Counted from the stretch's first letter, positions 14,537-26,587 are shown. The stretch: DNA of 64,000 nt from Diogma glabrata (GCA_963693315.1 OY856186.1:88182647-88246646), one strand, 5' to 3'. The notes: generated by a model not told the origin, from the sequence alone. Program-made: numbers and translations.

Positions 14537-15289
14537 TTAAAAAAAATTATAAATTACGTTTATCGCCTTTTTATTATTATTGACAGTTTTTATTTTTGGG
14601 GTGACACCACAATATCCGCCCCGGGTGCCACCCATGCTAGCTACGCCACTGAGTGAATGGGCGAGCCATCGAAATCCTCGATATTTTTAAAATAAATTTG
14701 TTCGTTTTTGTTCCCTATTATGTATGATTTAAAATGAATATCATAAGTTTTAATTTCAAAATTTTTACAATAAACATAGATGTTATTATTTTTGATTAAT
14801 AAATGTTCAATTTCAAATAAATCGAATTTATCGTTTATAATGTCCTTAATTCCTTAATCTCCCTAATTCCTCCTCTCTAATTCCACATTTGAAACACTTC
14901 ATGATTAGATTTTTTATCAACCATTTTTACATTAAGAGTAAAATTCTACATAACCTTGTTTTAGAGAAATGTGTTTTAACCCTAAAACATTCATTTCATT
15001 CATCTATAATGCAGTTGTATTAACTATATTTTGTAATAAAAATTGTAGCAATAGTATTGTTTTATCATTTCAAATATTAATTGTTACTACCAAGTTTTAG
15101 TTAAAATAACTAGATTTAATAACTATTTATTTTCACTATTTTTTATATTAGGAACAAATACCTCAATCATTAAAATTAGTACGTGTAATCATATTTACTA
15201 CTGACATTTGTATATTTAATAACTTAAAAGACAGTTGTAATTTCAACTACAGCGTAGTTAATTTTTTACTACACGTATTTTTCTCGGTG

Positions 15290-15536
15290 TATATATCATG
15301 TTTTACTAAAATAGAAGATAAAAATTCAAGTTCATTCAAGACTAGCAGTTTCATATTTTAGCGTTTTAATGCCAACTACATTGATAATGATACATGTTTC
15401 TGTTTTAAATTATTGTAACAACATATAAAATATTTCAAAAGTTCAAATTGAAACAAAAATTTATGTTTTCAATATTTTCAAATGCATTTGGTACCGCCAA
15501 GTGGCAGAAAAGCCAACACATTAACAATACTCGCTT
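15290..15536. other. AT-rich spacer
   Basis: No feature recognised between the CACCGAG element and the hAT-like gene fragment. Confidence 0.4.
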
Positions 15537-15838
15537 CTATTTTAGTTCGCGGACAAGAGCAATAGCTGAATCTGGTAAAATATGTTGCACAAATTTATGG
15601 CTGCAGTCAATGAATCGAAAACTGTAATGATGTGTAACTGTGTGGTATGCCAATGTACCCTCTGCTGCAGCAATTTGGTCATCAATTTTTGTGAATTTTG
15701 AAATAAAAATTCTGACTTTATTGGATAAATCTTTTTCTTGCATCATCTTTTTGTGTTTTTCGGTGTCGGCATGTTGCTCTAAATCCAACCTCCCTTTGTT
15801 GGCTCTAGAAAACCTAACATTACAAATACCTGGTAATG
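15537..15838 (-). pseudogene. hAT-like transposase N-terminal fragment
   Basis: The open frame contains a zinc-finger-like segment (CNVRFSRANKGR, then DLEQHADTEKHKK) followed by a conserved-looking stretch (EGTLAYHTVTHHYSFRFIDC). This arrangement is typical of hAT-derived, ZBED/ZMYM-like transposases. The frame is closed by stops both upstream (near 15838) and at 15537. Nothing of the catalytic core follows. No terminal repeats are seen nearby. Confidence 0.5.
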
Positions 15839-16175
15839 ATTGTTATCGTTCTGTGTGAACATAGGGTATTCCATTTCTATTTTAAATGTGCATTTACGCT
15901 TTAAAATTACAAATTAATAGACAAAAGTGGCTCAAATCTCATGAGTAAAAGTTTTTTTCCGCACGCTCGATGAGAGTATTAGATAATTAGCAGCACGTTA
16001 AAAATGTAATTAAAAACAATTTATTCAAAAGATAACATAAATGTTTAAGATTTTTGACGATTTATGTATGAGTATGACGCATGTCCAAAAAGAATTGAAC
16101 AATTATTATATTGAACAATTATATATAAGCAACACAATGTGTTAACTATTAGAAATACGAGTAACGCCAATCAAA
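15839..16175. other. AT-rich spacer
   Basis: No recognised feature, apart from possible leading sequence of the Polinton integrase that starts at 16176. Confidence 0.4.
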
Positions 16176-16770
16176 ATGGAGCGTCAACAAGTGATAAACG
16201 AGTTACACAAACAAGCAAGCAAAACTTTCGTAAGACGAAAAGTTATTACAAAAGGAATAGATGACCTATGGCAAGCCGATCTTGTTGAGCTATCTGCATA
16301 TAGCAAGTAAAATAATAATTCTCGTTTTCTGTTGGTGGTTATCGATACGTTTTCAAAATTTTGTTGAGTTACGCCACTTAAAACCAAAACAGGTAGAATG
16401 GAAAGTAATCAAAGGTTTCCCAAACATCTTCAAACGGATATGGGGAAAGAATTTTATAACTGGAAATTCAAAAATTTAATGCAACAACACAATATTAACC
16501 ATTATTTTTCATTTAGTTTTTTAAAAGCCAGTATAGTTGAGAGATTAAATAGAACAATAAAACAACGAATGTGGAGAATATTTAGTTATCGCGGTTCCTA
16601 TAAATGGATAGATATAATTACAGAAATTGTAAATGACTACAATCGCAGTAAGCACCGAACCATAAAAATGGCTCCGATTAATGTATCGAAGAAAAATGAG
16701 GTAAACCTTCTAAAACATATTTTTGATTATAAGCCAAAACTAGGTAAAGCGAGATTTCAGAAAGGTGATT

Positions 16771-17728
16771 TTTTTTTTTTTTTTTTTTAAGGCGTTCATA
16801 CTCCATGTAGGAGCGTTGCCAGGCTAATCAGCTTTGAATATTCACCACGGTCATTCGCAACAGCGACATAATTACCATGGCAGCCGATTTTTTTAAGGTC
16901 GTTTATTACGTCAGTCTCCCATTGTAGTCGTGGTCTTCCTCGCGGTCTACCACTTCCTGAGGTACTAACGTACATTTTTCTAATCATTCCAGACTGTGCA
17001 TCGGCTCGTAGAACATGCCCAAACCAAGCAATCCTATTAGAACGGATACAACCTATTATATCAGGACCCTCAAGAAGGTCTCTGATCTCAAAGTTATACC
17101 AGGTTCTATACTCTCCATCGTCTGTCTTAAGTGGACCAAAAGTGTAGCGTAAGATCTTACGCTCTAATACAGATAAATGCGATTCGTCATTTTGTGTAAG
17201 GGTCCACGTTTGTGACCCGTACATCACAACCGGTCTAATCAATGTCTTGTATAACATGAGCTTGGTGTTAGTTGATACATACGGTGATCCAAGGAGAGGT
17301 TTAATTGAGTAGAAAGTTCGATTACCTGCAGCGATTCGAGCTTTAATATCTGTAAGTATGCTGTTGTTTGAGTCAAGCATTGATCCCAAATATTTAAAAG
17401 ATTCAACTCCCTCAATTCGTTCATCGCCGCACATCAAATCTTTCTTCTCAGCCTCTCTTGAAACATTCATATGTTTGGTTTTATTGTAGTTAATTTGCAG
17501 ACCAATTTTCCTAGCACCACTCTCAAGCGACTTTGAAGTCTCACTCATAACAGCTTCACTTCGGCCAAGGATGACAGCATCATCAGCGTAAGCAATCATC
17601 TGTACTGAGTTTATTGACAAGATATTGTTATTAGTCGGTAGTTTCTGTTGACGGCACACATATTCCAAGGCTAGATTAAAAAGTATAGGAGAGATAGCAT
17701 CACCTTGTCTTAAGCCGGAGTCGACTTT
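16771..17728 (-). mobile_element. 5'-truncated RTE-like LINE with 12-bp TSD
   Basis: A T-run (16771-16788) marks the poly(A) end on the minus strand. The direct repeat AGAAAGGTGATT flanks it exactly (16759-16770 and 17729-17740). The 5' end stops inside RT. This is a textbook truncated target-primed insertion into the Polinton integrase gene, and it must be younger than that gene copy. Confidence 0.93.
16796..17728 (-). pseudogene. RTE-like reverse transcriptase, C-terminal part
   Basis: The frame starts mid-domain with SGLRQGDAISPILFNLALEY, an RTE-style version of the RT motif before the catalytic loop. YADDAVIL follows at about residues 28-35 of the open segment. Beyond it come FKYLGSMLDSN, RPVVMYGSQTW, LERKILR, NRIAWFGHVLR and GRPRGRPRLQWETDV, the usual RTE tail. 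The frame is uninterrupted to its stop at 16796, suggesting recent insertion. Endonuclease and the first half of RT are missing because of 5' truncation. Confidence 0.88.
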
Positions 17729-18045
17729 AGAAAGGTGATTACGTTCAATAAAACAATTTTTGAAAAATCTTATACCGCCAACTAGTCGTCAGAAATTTTC
17801 AAAATTGATGAAGTAAAGAATAAATATCCAGTAACATACTTTTTAAAAGATTTCAAAAACCAACGAATTGCTGGGCGATTTTACGAACATGAATTACAAA
17901 TAACAAATCGAGGTTTAATAACATGAATTACTAATAACAAAAGAGGTTTACGGAGGAAGAAAAATCAAATTTATGTAAAACGGTTAGGTTTTAAAAATGA
18001 ACACAATTCATGGATTAATGAAAAAAATATATATATTCACGTAAT

Positions 18046-18371
18046 AAATAATACATGTAAACACAAATTAAATTGCTTTCTTTCTTTCTTTTTTGTCAAA
18101 CAATAATTATGATAAAAAAATATTTCGCGAAAAACCAAAACAAGTAAAACCTTATATTCTATAAACCTTAAATCGAAAAAAGTATACCAATAGAAATCGT
18201 AACAAATATTATTTTATTTGTTTTTCATTTTCTTATTCCGCTGCCGTAAGATTTTTTAATTATCAAAATATTTAAATTCAAAGCAACAACAAAAACACAG
18301 AAATAATTTACGAAAAAAATACTACATATATCATTGAAAACAACAAAAAGCTGATTCAACAAATACTACAA
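18046..18371. other. AT-rich spacer
   Basis: No feature recognised. Confidence 0.4.
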
Positions 18372-19083
18372 AAGCTGCGTTTTTTTCATTTGAGTCAGGG
18401 TCAAGGTCTAGATCAACTCTATTTTTTACATGTAAAAACAACAACAACATAACCCAGATATTTATGTGGGTCTAGATCAATGATATAAAATATTTTGGTT
18501 ACATAAAATTGCAAGAGATTGCGAAACGTAGGTTTTGATTTTATAAGGTTGGTATAGTCATTTTAAAACTTATAAATGTCAAAGAATATTTATTCAAAAT
18601 GAAAAAACTGTCAAAGATACTTTGTTAAATTTGTTTAAAATCAATTTTAATGTTTTGTTTTCAACATGATGTCAATAAATTTGCTTAAAATTAAATTTAA
18701 AGCAATATCTACGATATAAAATCCATATTTTTTAAAGAATAGATAGTTACAATTTTTTATTAATTATCAATCATTTTATTTCATTTTATTTGCCGTTTGC
18801 AACAATCAATGAACATTGCCATATGTAAACTAATGGATTAGTGTTTCTGATTAAATTGTTTTGAATTTTTTTTATATGAAGTTTTATTTTTCAAGAGACG
18901 TTAAATATTTTTTGAATTTTTTTTATATTGAGTTTTAATTTCAAAATGGCGCTACAAGTTCACAATTTTTTTTCTTCTCAGCTCAGTGTTACCAACAATT
19001 TAAAATATAATATTTGTTTTCTTTGCGTGACCCACATCGTTTTTTTCAAACCTTGACCCTGACCCAAATGAAAAAAACGCAGC
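18372..19083. mobile_element. 712-bp inverted-repeat element
   Basis: The left end AGCTGCGTTTTTTTCATTTG followed by AGTCAGGGTCAAGG is matched by the inverted right end with about one mismatch in 34 bases. It has no coding capacity. It contains, at about 18800-18975, a copy of the repeat found at 60-240. I find no clear TSD (AAA-rich on both sides). Confidence 0.65.
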
Positions 19084-19184
19084 TAAAATTTCAAACAAAA
19101 AACATATGAACTGAAATCAAAGCAACAACAAAAACCACTACACAAAAAACCGAGCAGGACAATTTCATAAATAAAAAAAAAATT

Positions 19185-21356
19185 AAACGAATGCGAATAA
19201 AATTCGCTCGTCAAGGGTTCCGTGAATGTAAAAGAACACAATATCAAAAATTATTGACAAAAAGTTGTGTTGTAATGTCCTTATATTTCCAGACCATAGA
19301 CACATAACAAAATAAATGTTAAATTTTAAATGTCAATAGTAAATTACAATCAACAAATCTACATTGATCAAAAATGGCAAAAAAAATGTTAATTCAGGTT
19401 AAATATTATCCATAGATGTTTTTGGTAACTTAAAAAAGATTCAATTACACCAGCTTGTAAATGGATTAAATTTGATTATTTTTTCGGTCAATCGAGTGTT
19501 GAAATTTAGGGGGGTGGAAAGGCTACATACTAAAAATATTTTTTTTTCAATAACACAAAAACTGTGCATTGAAAATTCTAAAAAATTGTAATGCTTCTTA
19601 AATTAAGTGCTCTTTCATATGACACCCCACTCATTTAGGTCAAAAATGGTTTTTTTCCCTCCCCACACCCATCCCATAAACACACAAAAGTATAATTATT
19701 TGAGTCTTCGCTATGATTTTCATTCAAAATTTACCAATATTCCTGTCTCTGTGAATATTTTCAAATTTTTCTGTCAGTCATCGTCGAAACGTAGGCTGCG
19801 GCACGATTTTGCCCTTTCTTATCCATAACTCAAAAACTGTGCTGTAGTTTTCATACAAAACTTAACAAATTTATTAACTCTGTGAAGTTTTATAAATTTT
19901 TCTGTCATTTAGTGTCGAAACGTATGGGATGGGGGATTGACGGTCTGAATTTTCCACTTTTTCGATAATAACTCAAAAACTGGCCACCGCAAAATTCTAA
20001 AAAAATTGCAACGAATTCTAAATTAGGTGTTCTATCAAATGACACACTCGCTTGGGTCAAAAAAAGTTTTTTTTTTACCCCCTCTACCCTGGTCCTCTAA
20101 ACACACAGAAATATAATTATTGGAGACTTCGCTATAGTTTTCGTACAAAATTTAGCGAATTTCCTAACTCTGTGAATTTTTACAAATTTTTCTGTCAATC
20201 AGTGTCGAAACGTATGGGGTGGGGGGGCGATCTGAATTTTGCACTTTTTGACAATAACTCAAAAACTGGTCACCGCAAAATTCTAAAAGAAATTGCAGCG
20301 AATTTGAAATTAGATGCTCTTTCAAATGATACCCCACTCGCTTGGGTCAAAAAAAGTTTTTTTTACCCCCTCTACTCCGGTCCTCTAAACACACAGAAAT
20401 ATAATTATTGGAGACTTCGCTATAGTTTTCGTACAAAATTTAGCAACTTTCCTAACTCTGTGAATTGTTACAATACTTTCTGTCAATCAGTGTCGAAACG
20501 TATGGAGGGGGGGGGGTGCGGTCTTAATTTCGCACTTTTTCGACAATAACTCAAAAACTGGGCACCGAAAAATTCTAAGAAAAATTGCAACGAATTTTAA
20601 ATTAGGTGTTCTATCAAATGACTCGCTTGGGTCAAAAAAAGTATTTTTTTACCCCCTCTACTCCGGTCCTCTAAACACACAGAAATATAATTATTGGAGA
20701 CTTCGCTATAGTTTTCGTACAAAATTTACTAAATTTCCTAACTCTGTGAATTTTTACAAATTTTTCTGTCAATCATTGTCGAAACGTATGGGGGGGGGGG
20801 GTGGGTCTAGATGCTCTTTGAAATGACACCCCACTTGACCACATTTTAAATAGTGTTTTTACCCCTCCTCATATCCACCCCCTTAATAAATCTAAGTATG
20901 AGAATATGACACTTTTTTATACTTTTTATTAAAAACGTATTAATTTTTCTATCATTCCAAATACATTTGAAAATTTTCGATCAGATAGGTTCGGAGCTAA
21001 TCGAGGTAAGAAAACACGAAAAAAACATCATTATTCAAAATTATACAAAAAATGGTGAGGTGTAAAATTCCAAAATAAATTTTTAAGGAATACTGAAATG
21101 AAGCCCTTTCATATGATACCCTACTTGAATCTATAAAAAAATGTATTTTCTTAAAGGTCTCACATCGTAGACCTGTAAAACAAACGAAAACCACTTTAGT
21201 TTTATTTGTATCCGTCATTTTATATGGACAGATTAGTTTTATACGCTCCTCAAATTTCAAGTCCATAGCATTTATAGTTTACGAGATAATCGATATAATG
21301 TGAAAAACTCGTTTTTCTCTCACCAATAGTGTTCCGTATACAAAACGGAACCCTAA
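19185..21356 (+). mobile_element. GGTTCCG repeat family with internal tandem array, copy 1
   Basis: The start has GCGAATAAAATTCGCTCG then AAGGGTTCCGTG. The end is a short hairpin, GTTCCGTATACAAAACGGAAC, followed by CCTAA. The same element lies inverted at 38988-41627. Inside is an array of about 290-bp units, then a unique part (about 20880-21340) shared by both copies. The frames across it (for example 20052-20549) are chance translations of the array. The 3' hairpin plus CTAA recalls Helitron ends, but the next base is not T and the 5' end is not clearly TC, so the class is unproven. Confidence 0.65.
19500..20880 (+). repeat. Tandem array of about 290-bp units
   Basis: Unit markers GTCGAAACGTA recur near 19783, 19913, 20203, 20489 and 20778, so most units are 286-290 bp and one is shortened to about 130. 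Each unit contains ACACAGAAATATAATTATT and, further on, a run of Gs. The G-runs vary in length between units. Confidence 0.85.
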
Positions 21357-21440
21357 AAACTAATACAAAAACTAATCAAAATATTTCACAGAGATTTTTT
21401 TTTATCAAAATATTTTCTACATTTTTTTCAACCATACATA

Positions 21441-22175
21441 TAGAAACAAAATAAAATATTAAAATTAAATCATTAAGTGTTTTATCTTTGCAAAAAAATT
21501 TTTAAGTTGAAATAAAATATTTTTCTTTTATCACCATAGCTATTTTCCTCGATTTTAAAACATAATAAAAAAACTACAGATTAAACCAACAACATCAACA
21601 AGATCAATCTGTTAAACGAATTCAAAATCTTCATTTACGCAAAAAATTTCAACAACAAAAACTAATACAAAAAAATAAATTAAAAAAATTACCATCAAGC
21701 AACATTTAATATTTCTCAAGCAGACAACACCTGTAGCAAAACGAAGACACACAACACAAAAAAAAAATTAATGCAAAAAATACTAACAAAATACATTTAA
21801 TAATTCTTAAGCAGACAGCACATGTTCGATTTTTTTTTTCATTTCTTAAATAAAATAAAATATTAAAATTAAATCACTAAGTGTTTTATCTTTGCAAAAA
21901 AGTTTTAAGTTGAAATAAAATATTTTTCTTTTATCACTATAGCTATTTTCCTCTTTTCCTCGATTTTAACACATAATAAAAAACTACAGATTAAACCAAC
22001 ATCAACAAGATCAATCTGTTAAAAGAATTCAAAATCTTCATTCACGCATAAAATTTCAACAACAACAAAAAACTTATACAAAATTCCACACAAACACCAC
22101 AAAAAAATAAATTATAAATAAAAAATAAATGCAAAAATTACCAACAAAAAACATTTAATAATTCTCAAACAAATG
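21441..22175. repeat. Direct repeat, two units of about 330-400 bp
   Basis: AATAAAATATTAAAATTAAA through a stretch with CAACAAGATCAATCTGTTAA recurs from about 21441 and again from about 21847 with high similarity. No coding frame is present. It could be a tandem duplication or two insertions of an AT-rich retroposed sequence. Confidence 0.7.
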
Positions 22176-23048
22176 TTCGAATTTTTATATTTTCCACATT
22201 TTTATTTTAAGATTTTTTTTTCATCTGCCACCCAAAACAGAAATTTTTTATGAAAATATTTACCATATTTTTTTCATAAGAAATCTTTCATAAGATTTTT
22301 TTTTCATCTGTCACTCAAAACACTCATCTGTCACTCAAAACACTCATATGCCACTCAAAACACAAATCAGTGATACTATTTACCTTTCCTATCTTTCAAT
22401 TATGCTTTTGTCCCCTTCGAAATCAACGAAGAGGTACAATACTACTGATATGCTGACGATGTTTTGTGTTATTGGAGTGGAGTGGAACAGAAATACAACT
22501 GAATTGTTTTTTACTGTGGCACACATCTCAATTTGAAACAATGAAGTTCTATTTGAATTAGAAAATCCCTGGATTAAATAAACTTCTTCGACATCATTAT
22601 TACCCGTTTAAATTCAATGTTTAATTTGAGTTTATATAGAAAATCTACTTATAGCGATACAATTATTCACGCTAGTTCAAACCACCCCATTAATTCTAAA
22701 TTATCTGCCTTACGTTCATTCTTCAAGAGATTGATAAATATTGCTCTGTCAGAAACATATTACAAAAAGCAGTTAATACTATTTTGAATATTGCACAATG
22801 ACTACAAAGACAGATTAGTCTTGCGGTAGATAAAGTTTAAACGAAAATAAAAACTTTTGCGTCATATTTATCCAGTTTCTAAAGCTTCTGAAAACAAATG
22901 GCGCCGACTAGGTTCAAATAATTTCAAACAGCTTCAAATCAGAACGAAGGACCATTTCGCGTGTATTCAAATTAGAACTAAGGAACATTTTGCGAAAAGG
23001 TAATCACGAATCCGTTTTTGTCAACTATGTCATAAGTACAAACCTTAT
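22176..23048. other. AT-rich spacer with a short tandem repeat
   Basis: At about 22300-22370 a 20-bp unit (CATCTGTCACTCAAAACACT) occurs about three times with small changes. A 62-codon frame at 22348-22536 has no recognisable similarity. Nothing else is seen. Confidence 0.4.
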
Positions 23049-23826
23049 AATTTTTTTTTTTATTGGAAGTTAGGCATGTTTAGTGTTAATATAATTAATT
23101 ATACATTAACGTCTCTGAATATCCGAAGATACCATGCCAACTAGGGATTATAATCAATTGAGAATTAAGTTTCTTTTAGAAATTTATGAACGTTGACTTT
23201 GAACTTTTGAGGGTTAAAGTTATCAGGGAAAACCCACGAAGGTAATGAATTCCAGAGATGAGAGACTCTGTTGAAAAAGTCGCGCTGGAAGGCTACTGTT
23301 CTACATCTAATTATTTGAACCGTAAAAGGATGGGCCGCTACCGATGCTCTGGTATGACGCGATAGGTTTGCAGGCTTAGGTAAAATCGATTTGATCTCTT
23401 CAGAAACCCGTTCATCCATGATATATTTGTAGAAAATCGTCAAATCAGCAACATTTCTTCTATGCTGCAAGGAATCAAGGTCATTAGTAAGATTTGAATT
23501 ACCAATCAATTTAACTGCTCTCCGCTGTACAGAATCAAGACACTTCAAACTACATAAGTATGCTCCACCCCATATGTGAGAACAATATTCCATGCAGGGA
23601 CGTATAAAAGATTTGTATATTAAAAGAAGTTGTTCGCTACTGAAAAACTTACGACATCGTCCTAAAAACCCCAATTTTTGAACAGCGCTTTTTGCTAGGT
23701 TAAAAATATGAGAATTCCATTTCATATTATTTTCAACATCAACTCCTAGAAGTTTCACGGACTCTTTCTCTATCAAAACGTTGGAATCAAACTTCAATGG
23801 AAAAGGGTTAGGTGTTGATAATCTTG
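23049..23826 (-). pseudogene. 5'-truncated CR1/Jockey-type LINE, RT C-terminal region
   Basis: The T-run at 23049-23060 is the 3' end on the minus strand. The open frame (stop at 23165) begins near 23826 in mid-protein and shows LLGVDVENNMKWNSHI, CRKFFSSEQLLLIYKSFIRP, MEYCSHIWGGA, LDSVQRRAVKLIG and SLQHRRNVADL. These are the post-RT region typical of these LINEs. No frame damage is visible in this 3' part. The short fragment at 3490-3644 belongs to the same family. Relatives lie at 28264-31800 and 33343-38642. Confidence 0.88.
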
Positions 23827-24783
23827 AAAAATGGCAAACTTAATGATAATGTTAATAATGTTAATAATGTTTATTATTAACATTATCAAACTTAATAATG
23901 TTTATTTTGATCATCTATTTTACACACTCAACCAACCAAAATGTAGAAAGCTATATTGGAGAATTCAATGAGAAACCCTTAAATAATATAAATATAGAGA
24001 GAAGATATAACTACCAAAATGTGTGAAGAGAGGCAAAAAAATCGTGAAAGTAAATATGTCATATTCAATATCTCTTTGTTGTTTTTCAATATTTATATTT
24101 ACTACCACAAACTTTTTTATTAAATTATAAATTAAAAACATTTCTAAATGTGAAATGCCAAAATATATTAAATGCTCTATATATCGCTGTGCCAATTTTT
24201 ATAAATGAATGACAATAATTATGTACATAACATTATTTATTGAGTTATTTCGATTGATTATTTAAGTCAAATATTTTATGTAGGTCAAGCAATAATTTCT
24301 AATGACATTAAGAAATATTTAAGTTATGTAGTTATTCTCAAAGTATATTAGGAAAACTTGCAGACAGACAGACTTTTTTCATTATTGAAAAATTTATTTT
24401 TCATTGATGAAATTTTAAAACACTATATTTGGTTGTAAAAAACATCAAAATATCATTTTTTTCCTTTTTTTTCACAACCGCGAGAGAAACTATTATTTTT
24501 TATAGTAGTGTTTTTTTCTTGTAGATTTAAAAAAACTTGCAATAATTGTACAGTTTTGAATCAAATATAAAAGTTACGCACGTCTATGCGAAGAAACTTC
24601 GGTTTCTCAGACAGTAAAACAAAACAAAAGAATGCGATTTTACAGATGTGCATGTGTATACTAAAAATTGGCTATGGTGATCGGTTGGAGATACGTAAGT
24701 CCTAATTTTTCATTAAAAATGTTTAAACGAAAAAACGGAAATCAGTTACTCTCCTTTAATCTTTAATTTTTTCATAGTAACTG
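23827..24783. other. AT-rich stretch, nothing recognised
   Basis: Short frames only. AATGTTAATAATGTTTATTA repeats a few times at about 23848-23900, probably simple slippage. Confidence 0.4.
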
Positions 24784-25005
24784 TTAAAATTGCTGAGGTA
24801 AACTATTTAGTCCGTACCTCGAAATAATTACTTTATTTTTCGGATACTCCTCTTCTTTCCCTTTGTCTTTATTTTCAGATTCTTCAGACAGAGAGGATTT
24901 CCCATTCACCATCTTTTTTTGTAATTGTATAGGATACATTTTTATTATTAAATTTTCTTGTTTATGTCTCAAAATCTCTTCAAAGTTAATTTTCATTGAT
25001 TTCAT
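24784..25005 (-). CDS. Short lysine/glutamate-rich open frame, unknown
   Basis: A 73-codon frame with a charged centre (SEESENKDKGKEEEYPKNK). Its composition is less AT-driven than that of neighbouring chance frames. A donor-like GAGGTACGG lies near the end, so it could be an exon of an unseen host gene, but no acceptor or partner exon is evident. I recognise no family. It may equally be a random frame. Confidence 0.15.
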   Translation of the reverse strand: MKSMKINFEEILRHKQENLIIKMYPIQLQKKMVNGKSSLSEESENKDKGKEEEYPKNKVIISRYGLNSLPQQF

Positions 25006-25713
25006 TTAATTCTGAATCTTCAACCAACCCCTCAACCTTTATTTACTGTTATGAAATATTTTCTAACATACTTACTATTTGAACGATGAAAACTTTGTTT
25101 TGTTTCAAGCAAGTTTTTTTAAGATCAATTTCATTCAATAACAAAACAAATAAATTACAATTACTGTCAATCATTTATTTGATTAGGACAAATATTTTCT
25201 TCTATCAAAAAGATTACAGAAGCAATAATCATTTCTGATCGTTAATAAAATCGAACATCAGAAATGCGAGTCAAATCTAATTTTTTAACAAATATCAATG
25301 CCAATTTATATTAATTTAATAGTTTCCATAACTTGCAAGAAAAAACTAAAAGGAAAAAATCGATGTTACGACCTTGAGTATAATTACATTAGAAGTTTGT
25401 TTGTTTGTTTGATTCCGATCTTTGAAGAACTTACAAAGCCAACACTATATAATAATTTGTCAAACTCAATTGAGAGGAAATAACTTACACTTAAAAAATT
25501 TAATATCTTCCGTTTTTGGTTCAACACAGCTCATTGAACAGAAAATGACTATAAAATTAATTTTATTAGGAAATTAAAGAAACACAATTTGATTTCATTT
25601 TGTTGAATAAATTAATAAAAAAATAATTTTAAGAGAGCAAACGATAAATTTAAACTGCTATTTGGAAAAATATGATAAACATTTTCATTTTTCTTTTCGT
25701 ACAAATAATATTA
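25006..25713. other. AT-rich spacer
   Basis: No feature recognised. Confidence 0.4.
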
Positions 25714-25715
25714 TA

Positions 25716-26585
25716 GTCCAGTAACTTTATACATCACAGTATGCGTCAAATCCGGTAGTTCTGATTTTTTGCAGACTTGTTTATGATGTTGGCCTAATGA
25801 ATAATCCAAGTTTGTGACCTCGAGCGCCGAACGCAACTTTGTCAAAAATCGAAAAAACGATTATCACCCTAAAGGATTAGTTTTTTCTTTATACTTTCTT
25901 AGGACGGTTTTAGTAGACTAAATTTGCTACAATATGATACTAGAACTGTCTCTGTAGACCCAACAGTTTCCGAGATTAATCAGTTCAAAGTTTATCATTT
26001 TTTTTGAAATGCGCAATTTTTTGCAATTCTGTCGTCCTGAATGAATTTTCGAGTGACTAAAATAATGTCTAAAATATTGCAAAATATTGCGAAATATTGC
26101 GAAGTTAAAAAAATGATAAACTTTGAAAGGCTCAGTCTCGGAAACTATTGGGTCTACAGAGACAATTCTAGTATCATATTGTAGCAAATTTAGTCTACTT
26201 TTTTTCAAAAACTAGTCCTTTAGGGCCATAATCGCCAAAATTTGAAAAAATAACGATTTTTTCGATTTTTGAGGCTTAATCTCGGAAACTATTGGGTCTA
26301 CAGAGACAGTTCTAGTATCATGTTGTAGCAAATTTAGTCTACTTTAAAACCGTCCTAAGAAAGTATAAAGAAAAATATAGTCCTTTAGGGTTATAATCGC
26401 CAAAATTTGAAAAAATAACGATTTTTTCGTGGTTTTTTCGATTTTTGACAAAGTTGCGTTAGGCGCTCGAGGTCACAAACTTGGATTATTCATTAGGCCA
26501 ACATCATAAACAAGTCTGCAAAAAATCAGAACTACCGGATTTGACGCATACTACCCCATACTCTCAGGCGACAAAGTTACTGGAC
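25716..26585. mobile_element. Palindromic MITE E3 with internal repeated module, TA flanks
   Basis: GTCCAGTAACTTT at the left is answered by its inverse at the right, and TA lies at each boundary (25714-25715 and 26586-26587). The arms share long stretches (for example CCGGTAGTTCTGATTTTTTG and ACGCAACTTTGTCAAAAATC, each answered in inverse). The right half contains two copies, and the left half one inverted copy, of a module with GGGTCTACAGAGACA and TAGTATCAT.TTGTAGCAAA. The right arm has therefore gained an extra unit. No coding frame. Confidence 0.8.
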
Positions 26586-26587
26586 TA

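Larger units (their letters stand above)
10052..14651 (+). mobile_element. hAT transposon (ZMYM1-like type), decayed, perfect 8-bp TSD
   Basis: The ends are CAGAGGCGTAGCTAG and, inverted, CAGTGGCGTAGCTAG, the classic terminus of a widespread hAT group. The direct repeat AGTGAATG flanks both sides (10044-10051 and 14652-14659). The 5' subterminal region has three 78-bp tandem repeats. The transposase (about 11720-14536) is broken, and a 445-bp MITE interrupts it. G-runs at the 5' end (GGGGGGGGGG near 10069) make that end prone to sequencing error. The element sits wholly inside the one at 8604-15289. Confidence 0.93.
8604..15289. mobile_element. DNA transposon with CACCGAGAAAAA inverted termini, host of a nested hAT
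   Basis: CACCGAGAAAAA at 8604 is answered by TTTTTCTCGGTG ending at 15289. Both ends abut a TA dinucleotide. Subterminal sequences on both sides are rich in GTAGT/ACTAC motifs (for example 8680-9060 and 15180-15275), supporting a single element. Without the hAT at 10052-14651 it would be about 2.1 kb. A CAC start fits CMC-type elements, but the 2-bp TA flank also fits other groups, so I leave the superfamily open. The only coding candidate is the minus-strand segment at 9086-9647. Confidence 0.6.
16176..18045 (+). pseudogene. Polinton/Maverick integrase relic, split by a LINE
   Basis: The frame starts MERQQVINELHKQASKTF and continues ITKGIDDLWQADLVELS, with the first DDE aspartate in the position usual for Polinton integrases. 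A stop at about 16308 and a frame change follow. Then come VIDTFSKF, HLQTDMGKEFYN (second aspartate), FLKASIVERLNRTIKQRMW (catalytic glutamate context), GSYKWIDIITEIVNDYN and KHRTIKM. At 16771 a LINE interrupts. The C-terminus resumes at 17741 (KYPVTYFLKDFKNQRIAG, then a chromodomain-like YVKRLGFKNEHNSWIN near 17970-18020). No capsid, polymerase or terminal repeats of a Polinton are visible, so this is an isolated fragment. Confidence 0.85.
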
